Part shown: positions 22,890-35,129 of the stretch, one piece after another
Position numbering within the stretch: the stretch's first letter is position 1
How the letters are laid out: each line of letters opens with the position of its first letter
Origin: Saccopteryx bilineata
Taxonomy: Eukaryota; Chordata; Mammalia; Chiroptera; Emballonuridae
NCBI RefSeq assembly: GCF_036850765.1
Contig: NC_089491.1
Location: 131,742,266-131,806,265, forward strand
Reading direction: 5' to 3'
DNA length: 64,000 nucleotides
Notes under the pieces: model-generated
Told to the model about the DNA's origin: nothing
Databases searched by the model: none
The model's input: the letters and a program-made list of their open reading frames with translations, nothing else
Made by a program: the position numbers and the translations under genes

Positions 22890-23865
22890 ACAGAGATTGC
22901 ATCATGTGTCATTATTCCCATTTTAGATCTGTTCTGACATCTTGGCTATTGTAAATAAGGCCGTAATTAGGAGTGTTTGCTTCTTTATCCATCAGCAATA
23001 ACCATTAGAAATGTCATGTTGAGAAAAGAATTTCAACTCACAATAGCCACAGCAATTAAAAGTACTCAAGTATAAACTTAATAAATACGTAGGAATTTGA
23101 TAGAGAAAACTATCAAGGTATACTGAAGGAGGTAAAAGAGGATTTAGATAAATGGCAAAATTGTTATGAATGTAGGGACGGAATATTATAAGGATGAAAG
23201 TTCTCAAATTTATCTTCAAATACAATGCATTCCCAATCAAAATTCCCACAGTATTTCTCATAGAATATATATGCAAAAATTGCCAAAATGGTTTTCAAAA
23301 ATGCTATTAAAAGATTTATAATGAAAACAATATGTTCTTCCCATAAGCAATATAAATAAAACCATGAAACAGACTAGAAGGTCCAGATGGATACACATAT
23401 GTATAGTTACATATGATTTTGGTATAAGAATGATAGAGTCTCAATTTTGGGGATGGGATGAACAGCTCAGCAATGGTGTTGGGATAACTGATTATCCATT
23501 TACAAAAATATATTCTTGATGGATTAAAGAACCATGTGGGTAAATGCATATGTGACTGTATACACTTGAGCTACACACATTTACCCTGAGAAGTATTTAA
23601 ACATGTGCACAGGAAAACTTTTACAAGGAGCTTCATTTTATGATTATTTTATAAATGAATTATCAGAAACAATGTCTATTATTGTTAGAATCATGAAACA
23701 AACTATGGCATATCCAAATATGGAATATCATGCAGTATATAAAAGAATAGAGTGCACTCATATGTAAGCACCATAAAAGATCTCAGAGTCATGTTTTTGA
23801 GAGTAAAACACAAGTTATGTAAAATATCCAATGTTATACTATTAATATTAATCAATCTATAGAAA
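22890..23865 (+). repeat. Old, degraded LINE-1 fragment (ORF2 C-terminal part and 3' region)
   Basis: L1 ORF2 text appears in order on the + strand: 'agaatttcaactcacaatag', 'tatcaaggtatactgaagga', 'gcattcccaatcaaaattcc', 'gaccagatgga'-like 'gaaggtccagatggatacac', 'ggtgttgggataactgatta' (the GVG.NW-like region also seen in the young L1 near 56165) and later 'aatatggaatatcatgcagt'. The reading frame is broken many times and no stretch of more than about 75 codons is open. This is far older than the L1 at 51519-57462. The first 100 bases may belong to a different L1 piece. Confidence 0.7.
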
Positions 23866-23889
23866 TCATTCTACCAAAAACTTTACTGA

Positions 23890-24062
23890 TTAATTATGTC
23901 TATATATCTACTTTTATGTACTATATATATTCATATACTATATCTATATATATAGCCACATGTATACACATATAAGCAAGGGCAAATGTTTTAATATATA
24001 TTATATAAATATTTTAATATATAAACATATATTAAATATATGTAATACATATAAAAATTTGA
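23890..24062. repeat. TA-rich low-complexity tract
   Basis: Dense TATATA/ATATAAATA text such as CTATATATATAGCC. It adjoins the old L1. Confidence 0.7.
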
Positions 24063-24450
24063 CCACAATGTTTTCTTTCCTTTGGGGAATTGACTGATCA
24101 GGGTTTTCAAAGCTACATGGCAGAAAAATACTCTGTGCTTTAAGTATTACATTAATATGCTATATTACATTTTCTAGGTAGAGTAATGAGAAGAGTGGAT
24201 CTGACATATCTCAGAAAGATCTCTAGAAATTAAAGATCAAGATATTGATGAGTAATGAATTAAATGAGTTACAGAGGCTCAATTCCACTAACATTTTCCA
24301 TTACTTTCTAGTTAAATATAAATATTTTGGAAATATAAATATGAGTCTAACAAAGAAAAGGAAAGGCTAAATGTTTAATCACATTCCTGTAAGAGCCATT
24401 GATTGTTCTGGCAAATTGTTCTCAATCTACTTTTCTACTAAGATAAGATA
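24063..24450. other. Unannotated AT-rich stretch
   Basis: Nothing recognised. Confidence 0.35.
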
Positions 24451-24578
24451 CACAAGGTGGGTCAAAAATAGGTTTATAGTTATGAGTATGCAAAAGAGTA
24501 TATTCTTGTATTATTATTTATTAATTATTGCATTATTTTTTAAACAAGCAACTGTAAACCTACTTTTTCTTCACCCTG
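24451..24578. mobile_element. Mariner-like MITE, copy 2
   Basis: Flanked by TA on both sides (24449-24450, 24579-24580). The left end AAGGTGGGTCAAAAATAGG is inverted against CCTACTTTTTCTTCACCCTG at the right, and the interior TATTATTTATTAATTATTGC matches copy 1 at 18041-18166. Non-coding, so it needs a transposase in trans. Confidence 0.72.
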
Positions 24579-25448
24579 TACATTATTCTAATGTATAGGT
24601 AGAACAACAATTTCCATCCAAAGATGGAATTACACAAGCACACAGGAGTATACTGTTTAGATGGGTCACAGAAGTATACAGAGTAGTTATACAAATTCTC
24701 TTCTGCTTTCAAAAGAAGTGTCAATTAATGCTTCACCAAATGCATATGGTCAGATCATATTGGTGAACTGATAGAAACAATATTTAGGTTAACTTAACAA
24801 TATTTAGAGTTAAAAGTCAAGGATTATTCCCCCAGCTACATAATTACTGGAGGGAAGGAGCTGGAACCCACCCCACCCCTCCAGGAGATGCTGCAAAAAA
24901 ATTCTGTATCCTATACCGTTCCTTTTCTTGTATAATGTGGACTGCTTCGTATGGTGATCAACATAGTTATGCAGTTCTGATGTCCTACTGAATATTTATA
25001 TTGTATAGATTTCACTATTAAACTCATCCACTCAGTGGAAACATTTATCAGATCTCCTGGTTAAAGTTCCTGGAAGCTAATCTCTTAAAGGATAAGGAAT
25101 AATGAAACTTGTAGTTCTGACAATCCAGATAAATAAACTCCTAGTAGTTGAAAACCATTGAAGTTATACTTTAAAATTCAGATCTATCTTGAACACTTAA
25201 CCACTGAGTTGAGCTATGAATAAATACTAAAATAATCGTTCTCAATAAGCACCCAGTTTACTAACCATCTTTGGATCTTGTAGCAAGACTTTAAAAAATT
25301 CAAGAAGCGTTCTCTGGTGTAAAATGAAAAATAATCCTGTAGTCTGCATGGTGGAAATGGTCTCATTTGTTTTCTTGCAATAAAACAGTGAGGGGATATT
25401 TGTTTAAACAGATCTCTCTCCATTCTTGCCTTCAAGATATCTGGTGCT
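24579..25448. other. Unannotated non-coding stretch
   Basis: No feature recognised. Confidence 0.35.
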
Positions 25449-25459
25449 CAGTTTATTTT

Positions 25460-25667
25460 ATTTTATTTTTTTTAATTTTTTTTATTTATTTATTCATTTT
25501 AGAGAGGAGAGAGAGAGAGAGAGACAGAGAGGAGAGAGAGACAGGGGGGAGGAGCTGGAAGCATCAACTCCCATATGTGCCTTGACCAGGCAAGCCCAGG
25601 GTTTCGAACTGGCGACCTCAGCATTTCCAGGTCGACGCTTTATCCACTGCGCCACCACAGGTCAGAC
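25460..25667 (-). mobile_element. Short tRNA-headed bat SINE (CCTGACCTGTGGTGGCGCAGTGG type)
   Basis: On the minus strand: GCAGTGGATAAAGCGTCGACC (A box region), CCAGTTCGAAACCC (B box), GGCTTGCCTGGTCAAGGCAC, CATATGGGAGTTGATGCTTC, a CTCTCTCT run and an A-rich tail. The TSD CAGTTTATTTT is identical at 25449-25459 and 25668-25678. Two more copies of the family lie at 28902-29070 and 60765-60994. Confidence 0.93.
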
Positions 25668-25678
25668 CAGTTTATTTT

Positions 25679-26140
25679 CTTATCAATCTGTCAAGTAGGT
25701 CATCAGAACTCTTTCTGACACAACCCTCCCAAATTTCCACATTAAAGAGATAGGACAAACTAATTTTTACCACATACAGAGGTTTTCAGCTCATTGCACA
25801 GAATTCCATGGGACACACTTGGAGTGCCGTTCTCACCTCTGATGATACAGGCTTCCAGGAAATTTTGTTGCCCTTCTTTAAATCCTCCAGTACAAAGCCT
25901 TCATTTTCCTACATAGCACATACAACAACTACCCTCATAATTTCCGCTTGAACGTTTAAGAAGCATTTAAAATATAAAGGCCAGAAACAAAGCTCTTGCT
26001 TCATGCCCTCCCCACCCTCACTGAGCCTGCTCCTTAGCATCCTCCACCTTAGCAAAGGGCTCCCTACACCCCCAGGGAAGGGTTACTCAGGCCGATATTC
26101 TCAGTCATCTTTGGTCCTTCTTTCTTTCAAACCACATATT
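25679..26140. other. Unannotated non-coding stretch
   Basis: Nothing recognised. Confidence 0.35.
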
Positions 26141-26152
26141 CAGTTATCAGGA

Positions 26153-26427
26153 CAGACAGACAGGAAGGGAGAGAAATAAGAAGCATCAATTCTTCATTGG
26201 GACACCTTGTTAATTGGCTGCTTTCTCATATGTGCCTTTACCGGGGTAGGGGGGGCTACAACAGAGCAAGTGACCCCTTGCTCAAGCCAGCAACCTTGGG
26301 TTCAAGCTGGTGAACCTTGCTCAAACCAGATGAGCCCGTGCTCAAGTTTGCAACCTCGGGGTTTTGAACCTGGGTCCTCCACGTCCCAGTTCTGATGCTC
26401 TATCCATTGCGCCACTGCCCGGTCAGG
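26153..26427 (-). mobile_element. tRNA-derived bat SINE (CCTGACCGGGCAGTGG type), with TSD
   Basis: Same broad type as the SINE at 1356-1684, on the minus strand: GGCGCAATGGATAGAGCATC, a GGTTCAAAACC-type B box, GCTTGAGCAAGGGGTCACTTG and a CATATGAG segment. It differs in the B box and in the 3' part, which seems partly degraded near the tail. CAGTTATCAGGA is repeated exactly at 26141-26152 and 26428-26439. Confidence 0.92.
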
Positions 26428-26439
26428 CAGTTATCAGGA

Positions 26440-26839
26440 AATCTTATTACCACAATGTACTTGTGGTCTCATATCTTCTCATCAACTCCGCTGCTGGTCT
26501 GAATCTCTGCCGTCTCTCACCAGGTCCACTGCACTGACCATTTCACTGGTCTCCCTGTTTCCACTCTTTACCTCTTAGAGTTTGTTCTCCAAACAACTGT
26601 TTGAGAGCCTCTTTTACAGTGTAAACCTGATTGTGTCATTTCCCTGCTCCAGTCACTCCAAAGACTTCTCATTGCCCCTAGAACAGCATTCAGAAGCCTT
26701 ACTTTAGATTCCAAGGCTTTGCCTGTCCTGGTTCCTGGTTCTTCTCCATCTGATTCCTTCCTCTCCTGTTTCCCCTGCCCTCTCACTCTACATCAGTGAC
26801 ACTGCCCTATAAATTTTCTCAAGCCAAAGGAACATAACA
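26440..26839. other. Mixed non-coding stretch, possibly L2
   Basis: Text such as 'gattgtgtcatttccctgctc' and 'gacttctcattgccc' resembles L2 3' parts but boundaries are unclear. Confidence 0.4.
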
Positions 26840-27135
26840 AGCATGCTTCTGCCCCAGGGCCTTTGCACTTGCTATTCCTTGCCTGGAATATTCTCCCCAG
26901 ATATTTATATGGGTAATTTACTTCATTCAAATATTAACTCTTTGGAGAAAGAAAGTCACCCTATCTAAAATGAGACAGTCTATCATTATTGTCTTTCTCT
27001 ATTCTATTATTCCTTCCTCATCCTTAGGCTATGTACTTTGTCCATTATTTCTCTTTCCTACTAGATTGGAAACTTTTTAAAAGTATAGCACCTCCAGCAC
27101 CTAGGATAGGGATTGGGCTTGGCAACACTAAGTAA
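26840..27135 (+). repeat. L2 LINE 3'-end fragment
   Basis: 'gccccagggcctttgcacttg', 'cctggaatattctccccaga', 'ctagattggaaactttt' and 'ctccagcacctagg' are classical sense L2 3'-end phrases. Confidence 0.85.
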
Positions 27136-27504
27136 TATTAGTTAAAATGAATAAATTGTATACTTACAATGGGTAAGTTTATAATATGTAAATTATACCT
27201 CAATGAAGCTGTTAAAAAGAAGCAGGTCATTGATTTGAAAACTGAGGGAAAAAAATGAATTGATTGAATGCATGAATGAAAGCAATACTTGAATTGATTA
27301 TGCTTCCTAAAATAAAATAAAACAAAACATTGATCTATAGAAATCAGTGTTCTAATTGTATGGCTGATTTTATCCAGCAAAAGCCTTCTAGTTCTTTTTT
27401 CATTATATGCTTGGAAGTTTCAACCATCTTAGTATAATGTGTTTTTTAAATTATTTATATATTTGAGTGTTTTCTGAGTTTCAAGAGGATGTGCTAGTTT
27501 GCAC
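27136..27504. other. Unannotated AT-rich stretch
   Basis: Nothing recognised. Confidence 0.35.
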
Positions 27505-27640
27505 ATAAATTATTCTATGAACTCCTCTGAAGCAGCTACTATTATAATCTCATGATGAGGAAAGTATAGTTAAGAGAGTTTATTTCTAGCCCAATGTCAC
27601 CGCTATTATAGACAGTGCTTGGATTTGAACCCAAGTGTAC
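27505..27640 (-). repeat. MIR (antisense)
   Basis: 'agctactattataatc', 'tgatgaggaaag' and 'gcttggatttgaacccaag' give antisense MIR order. Confidence 0.7.
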
Positions 27641-28529
27641 TCCAGAACTAATCCTTATTAGGGAGTGAAATAAAAGGACAAAAAAAAAGTTAATGAGATA
27701 GATGCCAAACTGCCATTTTTGTTTTGTTTTGTTAAGTGCCAGGGGAATCCCAGGATGTTTTTTAAACTCATAATGTCCCCTTTGCATCTTTCTTCCTTCC
27801 TTCTAGCCTGAGGGGTGGGCCATTATGCCAAGCCAAGCCCCAGATCACCCTTTTCCAATTGAACTGCCTTCACAACGACCTGTCACATTTTGTGATTCTG
27901 ATAGGATTGCAGCACCACTGTGTCACACAATTCTTTCTTGGTCTACAAGAGTATACGCTTTCATTCCAGATTCACTTCAAATATCAAGAGGATTATGAGC
28001 TCACCCTAAATGATCCAGTGTTGTCAACTCCTTCCTGCACTGAACCGTCTACATTACGGTTGAATGTATTCTACGGCATAAATTCTCTTGGCCTGTTTGG
28101 CTGCTGCTCAAGTTCCCCCAGGTACCTTTCTCTAAGGCAGTGATATAGAAGGGGGGGAACTATTCTAATTCAATTTAATGATTTTCTTGTTCACTGCCCA
28201 TTGGAATTGACATCTGTCTACATTCCTGTCATCATGAGTAAACCTCAGCCCTGAAATATCTTCCCAAAGGACAGATCCACCACCTCTTTGCCATTTTTCT
28301 TATAACACATGCCTCAACTTTCCCACCCTCTCCATTCCCATTTTTCCCCTCCCCACCCTCTCTTCCTCAGCGTTTTCTTTGTAGTTTTCCTTCGTTATAG
28401 TCAACCTCTCCCCTCTGGGATTACCAGCTTCTCCTCCCCGTCAGTTACATGTTCTCAGACATCATTGTGTTTTCTATTGACACAAGGTCATCTCCCAACA
28501 GCCAAGTCCTCCTGATAATACCGTGCATT
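27641..28529. other. Unannotated non-coding stretch
   Basis: The 94-codon plus-strand frame at 27859-28143 has no recognisable domain; nothing supports it as a gene. Confidence 0.35.
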
Positions 28530-28685
28530 TATACAGCATTTTGTGGTTCTCGAAGTACATATATAATTTAACTAAATCTTCTGAGCAACACTATGAAGTA
28601 AATATTACCATTGCAATTTGAGAGAGAAGGAAACTGAGTCACTGAGCCTTATCCCCTGCCCACAACTCCCCAGAAATGTAAAAAT
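28530..28685 (-). repeat. MIR (antisense)
   Basis: 'gcatttatacagcattttg', 'cttctgagcaacactatgaagta' and 'aaggaaactgagtcactgag' match antisense MIR. Confidence 0.7.
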
Positions 28686-28901
28686 GCGAGTGGAACAAGG
28701 GCTATTATTTTTCCATCCCATCACAACACACCACTTGTTAGTTTATTGAAGGAGAATATGATAAAATTTGTGCTGCCCATCATGGTAGTTATTAGTCAGA
28801 TGTGGCTATTTAAACTTAATTAAAATGAAACAAAATTAAAAATTTAGTTTTTAGTTACACTAGTTTCAGTTTACTTGATTAGAAAATATATATGGAAAGT
28901 T

Positions 28902-29070
28902 GCCTGACCTGTGGTGATGCAGTGGGTAAAGCATCAACCTGGAACACCAAGGTCGCCAGTTCAAACCCCTGGGTTTGCCTGGTCAAGTCACGTATGGGAG
29001 TTGATGGTTCCTGCTCCTCCCCCTGCCCTTCTCTTTCTTTCTCTTTTTCTCTCTCTGCCTACCTCTCTAA
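28902..29070 (+). mobile_element. Short tRNA-headed bat SINE (CCTGACCTGTGG type)
   Basis: GCCTGACCTGTGGTGATGCA, GGTAAAGCATCAACCTGG, CCAGTTCAAACCCC (B box), TTGCCTGGTCAAGTCACG and GGGAGTTGATGGTTCC, then a CT-run. The sequence AATATATATGG before and ACATATATATTGG after suggest an imperfect TSD; the A-tail is short. Confidence 0.85.
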
Positions 29071-29194
29071 ACATATATATTGGTACTGAGAGAAGAATTT
29101 TTGCTACACTGGCCTTTTGTTTGCAGCTGCATTAGGGAAGGATACACACTGTGTTGCCAGGAGATACGGAACCAGCTCATCTTAGTGGACATCT

Positions 29195-29335
29195 ACCTCA
29201 TTGTTTCCCAATCTGGCTAGATCATCAGAATTACACATTTCTGACCCATTAATGTTTGAATGAATCCATAATGCTTGGAGGTGGAAAATTAACTACTAAT
29301 CTGCTAGTTGGGGACCCATGTTCTTGATAAATCAA
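29195..29335 (+). repeat. Possible MER5-type hAT fossil
   Basis: 'tttcccaatctggctagatc', 'atcagaattacaca' and 'ttggggacccatgtt' resemble MER5A text. Strongly diverged; no inverted repeats could be matched end to end. Confidence 0.4.
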
Positions 29336-29384
29336 AGAGTCTTGAAGGGTGAACTGACCCCTGGGCACAGTAGACACTATCTAT

Positions 29385-29535
29385 TACAATTCTTTTATTT
29401 TATCATTGTAGAAATTCAAGTCCAAAGAGACAAAGTAACTCTTCTGAAGTCACCCAGTTAAAGGCAGAACCAAGAATAAAATGTGACTTCCAGATTTCCT
29501 ATCCAGTGCTCTCTTCTGTAATCCATGCCATTTAA
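29385..29535 (-). repeat. MIR (antisense)
   Basis: 'attcaagtccaaagagacaa', 'aagtaactcttctgaagtcac' and 'cagttaaaggcagaac' follow antisense MIR order. Confidence 0.6.
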
Positions 29536-32039
29536 CTGAGCATTTGTCATCGACCGAACCTATCCTAGATGATATTTAGGAAAGGGAGTTGGAGGGCAGC
29601 TTCTTCCTTCCTATACTCCTTCTGCCTTTCCTTCTACAATCATTAAAAATGGAGGAGCTGTTTTTCGGAGGTTATGCCAACAAGGAACAGCCATATGAGG
29701 CTCCCAAGACAGCTGGCTGACAGAATACACAGCCTCGCCTTGGATAATGAGACCATGTCTCATGCCATACCTCACACAACTTGTTCCAGAATGTGTGTGT
29801 GCTGAGAACACCTGCCACACTGCCCTTACTCCCTCAGCCACAGCACGCAGCCCTGACCTCCCTTCCACGGGCATTCTAAGGAAGTCCGGGCAGGGGAGCT
29901 AAAGAAACCTCCGCAACTTCTTGCCTACTAAGTCATGAAGCAACAGCTGGCTGTGAAAATATAACCCCTGTCACTTTTCCAAACAGCCTGAGACCTGGCC
30001 CGAAGGGGCCCAAAGAAGTTCTCGGGCATGTTGTAATTCACAGCTGCTACCAGGAGTAACATTTTTCCTCCCTGAGGTTTCGGGTGGCAGAGGGCTGCGA
30101 CCATTCTCAAGTGCTGCTTCTCATTGTTATGACCTTCTGTCCACGCACCACTGGGCATTTGCTCCCTCTGGTTTTAAATGTTTATATGTGACTGGGTGTG
30201 AAGTTCAGTAACTTTGGGGGCATAACACCTCAAAGCAACTTTTGCATCACTTCTAGAAGGGAAGCTGAGATTTCTCAAGCAGAAGGCAAAGCAAGAACCC
30301 AGCTCTTAGGTTGACATTCTTTTGCTTGAAAGCACCAGCTTGCTAAATTTGGTTGCTGTTTCTTTTTATAGCAGGATAATGCAAAAGTCTGAACTTCTCG
30401 TGCAGGAATAGCATTAACTGAAGATGATGTCTATTTGAATTTTTTTCCCTAGCGTCCACTCTCTGTTGCCGCTTTCGATTTGATTTCTGATTTATAAAGA
30501 ACAATGATGGGGTAAAATGGATTACGAGTTTCCTTAACACAAAGCAGAACTGAATAAGTTATTTGCAAAAATCCAACCGTTTCCCATGTTCATTCTCATG
30601 CTACTAATAGGATGAACAGAAACAGGAATGAATGTGTTCTAAGTAAACAGCCCATTTTCAGAAGGGACCTTGATGCAGGGAGTGAAGTCGAGTCTGGGTC
30701 CGACTGAGCTCTGTAATCAGCACACCCGCGGCCATCTGTCAGGGTCGGTCTCCTCTCCCTTGGGCTCTGGCTCCCGGAGCCCAGCTGACAGACGGGCATC
30801 ATTAGCTGGCTTGTGCACCTAGGTCACCCCACTGAGACAGGTCACCTTGTGTCTTTGGGGTGTTTTATTCCCCCCCTGTTCCCAATTCTGATCCTGAGAA
30901 AGGAAAATTGAATTTTAGTCTTCAGATTAAATGATGACAGTATGCAATCTGTCAGCTTCTCGCTGGCAGCCAGGCAGGCTTGCTAAATTAAAAAAGAAGG
31001 GGAAAATATTACCCAGCCCCTCTCCCTTCAGTCCTGTGGGATCAGAAGCAGGGTAGCCCTGCCTGTGTACACAGCCTGTTTAAACGCAAACTCCTTAAAG
31101 ATGCTGCCAGCCTTTACAGGGCTGTGCGGCTTCATGCATAGGCATGGAGATGTTATATGTTCTGGTTAAAATGCGGTGAAAATGAAAGAAACTGGCACAA
31201 ATGGAAAGTCAAAGAAAGAGAGTCAATGTGCTGGTGAGTCGTGGCAGGGTCCGTGCAGGGAGCCATTTAGGGACACAGAGAGCAAATGGAAGCCACAAAC
31301 ACACACTCTACCCTCCCTCGCAACCATGGGGGTGTTTGTTTTAATCAGTCATCTGTTTAAATGCCTCATTCAATTGCAAAGACTTCCTTTCAGTTCTCAT
31401 AGATTTTCCCTCCTTAATTTACCTAATACTGTGAGTCCAGCACGTCTCCCACTTTCTCCTGAGGCAGCTGTCAAGCGCTAATCTCCTCCATGAACGGTGC
31501 CCCTACCCTGGCATCTTGACCCTCTTGCTGAACTCATTTTTTTGTTCTTTCTTATCTTGGCTTCTTAGGGTTTTCTCCTGAGTGATAGTGACTTAGTTCT
31601 GAACCTCACTTTAAACAAGTTCTGGCAAGGATTTCTTATTAGTTAAATCTTAATGTAATCAGTGTTCTCTTCTGACATGATTCTATTAATTCTGTGACTA
31701 AAGGAATACATGGTTCAGCAGGAATCTAATTATAATTTATCTGCATTTTAATTTGGAAGAAGAAGGATGAGTGTTAGATCCCAAACCTTCATGAAGGAGC
31801 TTCATCTGGGTTTCACTGACATGAACTGAAGAACCAGCATAAATGTTGCCCTGTCATCAGGGAATGACTCTAACCTGTCCGCAGAGTGACTCATCCTGCA
31901 GAATGAGGGTGGGTTTAGTTTAAGGGTCTTAAATCTTTTTACAACATGGATGTATTTTAGAAATATTACAAAATAAAAGGCGGACATAGTTTTCTCTGTG
32001 GATTTCTCAACTCAGGTGCTCAGCAACACGGGATGAGTC
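29536..32039. other. Unannotated non-coding stretch
   Basis: No repeat family identified across about 2.5 kb. It is somewhat richer in G+C near 30650-30800. The open frames are short and have no domain. This is the longest block without recognised repeats in the left half and could hold conserved regulatory sequence, but I cannot show that. Confidence 0.4.
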
Positions 32040-32047
32040 CTCTACAC

Positions 32048-32571
32048 CAGGGGTCTCCAAACTTTTTACACAGGGGGCCAGTTCACTGTCCCTCAGACCA
32101 TTAGAGGGCCGGACTATAAAAAAAAACTATGAAAAAATCCCTATGCACACTGCACATATCTTATTTTAAAGTAAAAAAACAAAACGGGAACAAATGCAAT
32201 ATTTAAAATAAAGAACAAGTAAATTTAAATCAACAAACTGACCAGTATTTCAATGGGAACTATGGGCCTGCTTTTGGCTAATGAGATGGTCAATGTCTGG
32301 TTCCATATTTGTCACTGCTAGCCGTAACAAGTGATATGATGCGTTTCCAGAGCCCTGACGCGTGCCTCCCGCTTCACCAGAAGTAGTACTGTACGTGAGC
32401 GACGCTGCGCTTTGCGGCATGCCCACCACATACAGTACTCCAGGAGCACAGGATGCATCCTCTCACTGACCACCAATGAAAGAGGTGCCCCTTCCAGAAG
32501 TGCAGCGGGGGCCAGGTAAATGGCTTCAGGGGGCCGCATGTGGCCCGCGGGTCATAGTTTGGGGACCCCTG
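32048..32571. mobile_element. hAT non-autonomous element (MITE), 524 bp, with perfect 8-bp TSD
   Basis: Starts CAGGGGTCTCCAAACTTTTTAC and ends GTTTGGGGACCCCTG (14 of 15 ends pair). The 8-bp TSD CTCTACAC is at 32040-32047 and 32572-32579, exact. The interior carries GGGCCAGTTCACTGTCCCTC and near the other end GGGGCCGCATGTGGCCCGCGGG. A shorter copy lies at 45928-46258, nearly identical but lacking about 193 bases (32265-32458 here). No transposase frame; the 73-codon frame at 32318-32539 is incidental. The element needs a hAT transposase in trans. Confidence 0.94.
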
Positions 32572-32579
32572 CTCTACAC

Positions 32580-33790
32580 ACTTGGCCTTTGAATCTCAGC
32601 TTTTACCTCCTTGTACAAGTTCTGGTCCAACTTCCTCTCAGCTGCCTCCCAGTGGGTATTTCAGACTTCTAGCAATGCACTCTAGCTCTCCACTCTGCCC
32701 CTCCTCCCTCCATTGTGCTGCTTAACCCTCACCTCTAACTGTGCTGAGGGATAGAGGTTTTTAGACATTCATTCCCTTCACCGCCCTGTTCCAACATGCA
32801 AGCACCTGAGCACTTGTCCTCACTTCCTGCACTGCCCTCAGTGGAAGAGTGACCCTCCTCTACTCTTGTCACATCCCAGCTCACTTCCTGCACAACCGGG
32901 CTTCATTTGTTATCTGCTCTCCATGAAGTCACACTTTCCACTAACTCCCTCCTCGCACTCTATAAATGTGTTCTGTTCTTTCCTGTCTTAAATTTTTACC
33001 CTCCCTCCCCAACCTGTGTCCACTCTGGTGATGCCTTGCCTTTAATTAAAAAAATATATATATATGAAAGTTTACCTTTGCTGTTTAGACTTCCTCAATT
33101 CCCATGCACATTTCAAACTTTCCACTGCGTATGCTGAGACCCTCTGGGCAAGGTTGTCATTGACCTTGGAATTTCCAAATGGAGAGAATTGGGGTAGGAG
33201 GTAGAGGCAGTGGTGGGATTCAAATAATAATAAAACTGTTATTTAAGATATTTCCATATTGCTTCTTAATTGGCATCCTTACTTGCATTTTGTTTCACGT
33301 ATGGACGGAATGAACATTACTATGAGTGCTTAGAATACACTGTTGCACAGATGAACCTTTAAAAAGAGTGAGGAATGTAAATTTGTGATTTCTACATTGA
33401 GTAGCTGCCCAGCTGCTCATCTTAGAGAGAATCCTGATTACAAGTGCCATTTTAACAACTGGTTCACCAAACTTAACCAAAAATTAGTTATCAGTACTCC
33501 TGAACCAGTGCAAACCAGCTGAATGCCACCACGGGGTAGAGGGTCATCCCTCCCCTCAGTCTTGTGCAGCTCTTGACACTGCAGCCCACTACGATCAGTG
33601 TGGGTCCAGCTTGCTCTCCAAGTCCATGTGCTAAATGCAAAGAGGCAGATCTGAGTTCAAAGACCACCTCAAACTTCTCTGGCTACATAGCTTGAGGAAA
33701 GTTACCTATTATTATTTAAGCTACAAATTATTATAAATATATTATCATTAAAGTTACAAATAGCTAACAGATTGATGATTTACAATGACT
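32580..33790. other. Non-coding stretch with L2-like pieces
   Basis: L2-like phrases occur near 32600-33010 ('gccctcagtggaagag', 'acctgtgtccactctgg') and a MIR-like piece near 33620-33715. A TATATATATATA run lies at 33052-33065. Nothing coding is supported. Confidence 0.4.
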
Positions 33791-33794
33791 CAGA

Positions 33795-33978
33795 AGGGGC
33801 AGGGCTAGTTCTTTATGTGCATTATCTTGTTTAATTCTTACAGCAACCTTGTGAGATAGTTGTTATCATTATTATCATCATCATCATCATCATCATCTTA
33901 AAAATGAGAAAATGGAAGCAGAGAGAAGTTCAGCAAATTGCCCCTTTAATCACACAGCTGGTGAGTGGTAGAAATAAT
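33795..33978 (-). repeat. MIR (antisense) with internal (ATC)n microsatellite
   Basis: 'gtgcattatcttgtttaatt', 'cttacagcaaccttgtgaga' then a TCATCATCATC run at about 33864-33897 and 'aaaatgagaaaatggaagca' with 'cacacagctggtgagtgg'. The simple repeat has expanded within the MIR at its usual TTATTATC site. Confidence 0.85.
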
Positions 33979-34069
33979 GTCCATAGCACTATCTTGTACT
34001 TTCTGTCACTGAGCTCCTGTTTACTGAGTGTATATAAGACAAAATACAAGCTGCTGTACCAGATAAGCA

Positions 34070-34097
34070 TTTTTTTTTTTTTTTTTTTTTTTTTTTT
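34070..34097. repeat. T-run (28 T)
   Basis: An uninterrupted T-run. The + strand right of it could be the start of an antisense retroposed copy, but no TSD or known body was found. L2-like text follows at about 34140-34480. Confidence 0.85.
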
Positions 34098-35129
34098 GCG
34101 AATGTCCCAAAATGCAAACATGGATATCCCAAACCATAAGTATCACTTTTCCCCACTCTTCCGCCATTCCGTCTTGGTTAGTGGACCAAATCCCTCTCTC
34201 AGAAACCTAAGAGTCCATCTGGATTCCTTGCCCAGATCCCCCTTCTCCTTTGGGGTCCAACTCTCCTATGGTCTATCTCCTTCATGTGTCCCATGTCAGA
34301 CTCCTCAGCTCAGCTCAGCTCTCACAGCCCGTTGTTCAGCGCGGGTCCTCACGGTCTCTCCCTGCTATACTGCTCTGGTTTTCCAACTGCCACTCTTGCC
34401 TTGGATCTGGCTTTGTTCTAACTGATGCTTTTCATTGCTTCCAGAGGGGCTTTCTAAAACACAAATGCGATCATGTCCTTATTCATTCTCTCTAAACAAG
34501 ACATGCAGAGGTAAGTTCACCTGCCCCAGCTCTAAAACATAAGTCAGAGCTTGACTTCAAACCCAGCTTGTCCGAATTAAACACCTGGCCTTTCCACCAC
34601 TTGTCAGCCGTACCTCCCTAAGGATGAAAGGACAGTTCCGCTGGCGCTGTCCTCCCTGCTCGCTCGCGGCTCCAGGGACTCCCTCAGACTTCCGCAGCAA
34701 TGCTTTGCCTGAAACTTATTTTGGCTCACTGTCAGTTCAACTCTGACAACCACACAATAACACGTCAAATTCACCAGCTCTAACTGAGCTCTTTCTTGTC
34801 CATGTCTCTATACACAGCCAGGGTTACCTGTACCAAAATCGGTGATGATTTTTCACAATCACCATTATTCAATGGATTCGATGCCCCTTTGAAGGAAAAA
34901 CAATGGTAACAGTATAAACTCTCCAATGAGATAATATCTGACACTTAATTTTTCTCTGTTGTAGGTATTGTAATCATTTGTTGATCGTCTTTAAAAGTAA
35001 AATTTAAAAATGCGTGTGTCAAGTCATTGAATAGTTTTAAGATTAAGCTAAAGCTGCATGCAATTCAAAGAGGCTTGGCTTTGTGAAATGTTTGTATTTG
35101 TGATTACTTTTTGTATAGGTTCATGTGTT
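34098..35129. other. Non-coding stretch with possible L2
   Basis: Text such as 'gaaacctaagagtccatctg' and 'gcgatcatgtccttattcat' resembles L2. The 173-codon frame at 33904-34425 runs across the T-run and is not a gene. Confidence 0.4.

Noticed and set aside
33904..34425. 173-codon open frame
   Set aside because: It runs over a MIR end and a 28-T run (giving poly-Phe) into L2-like text, so it is not a gene.
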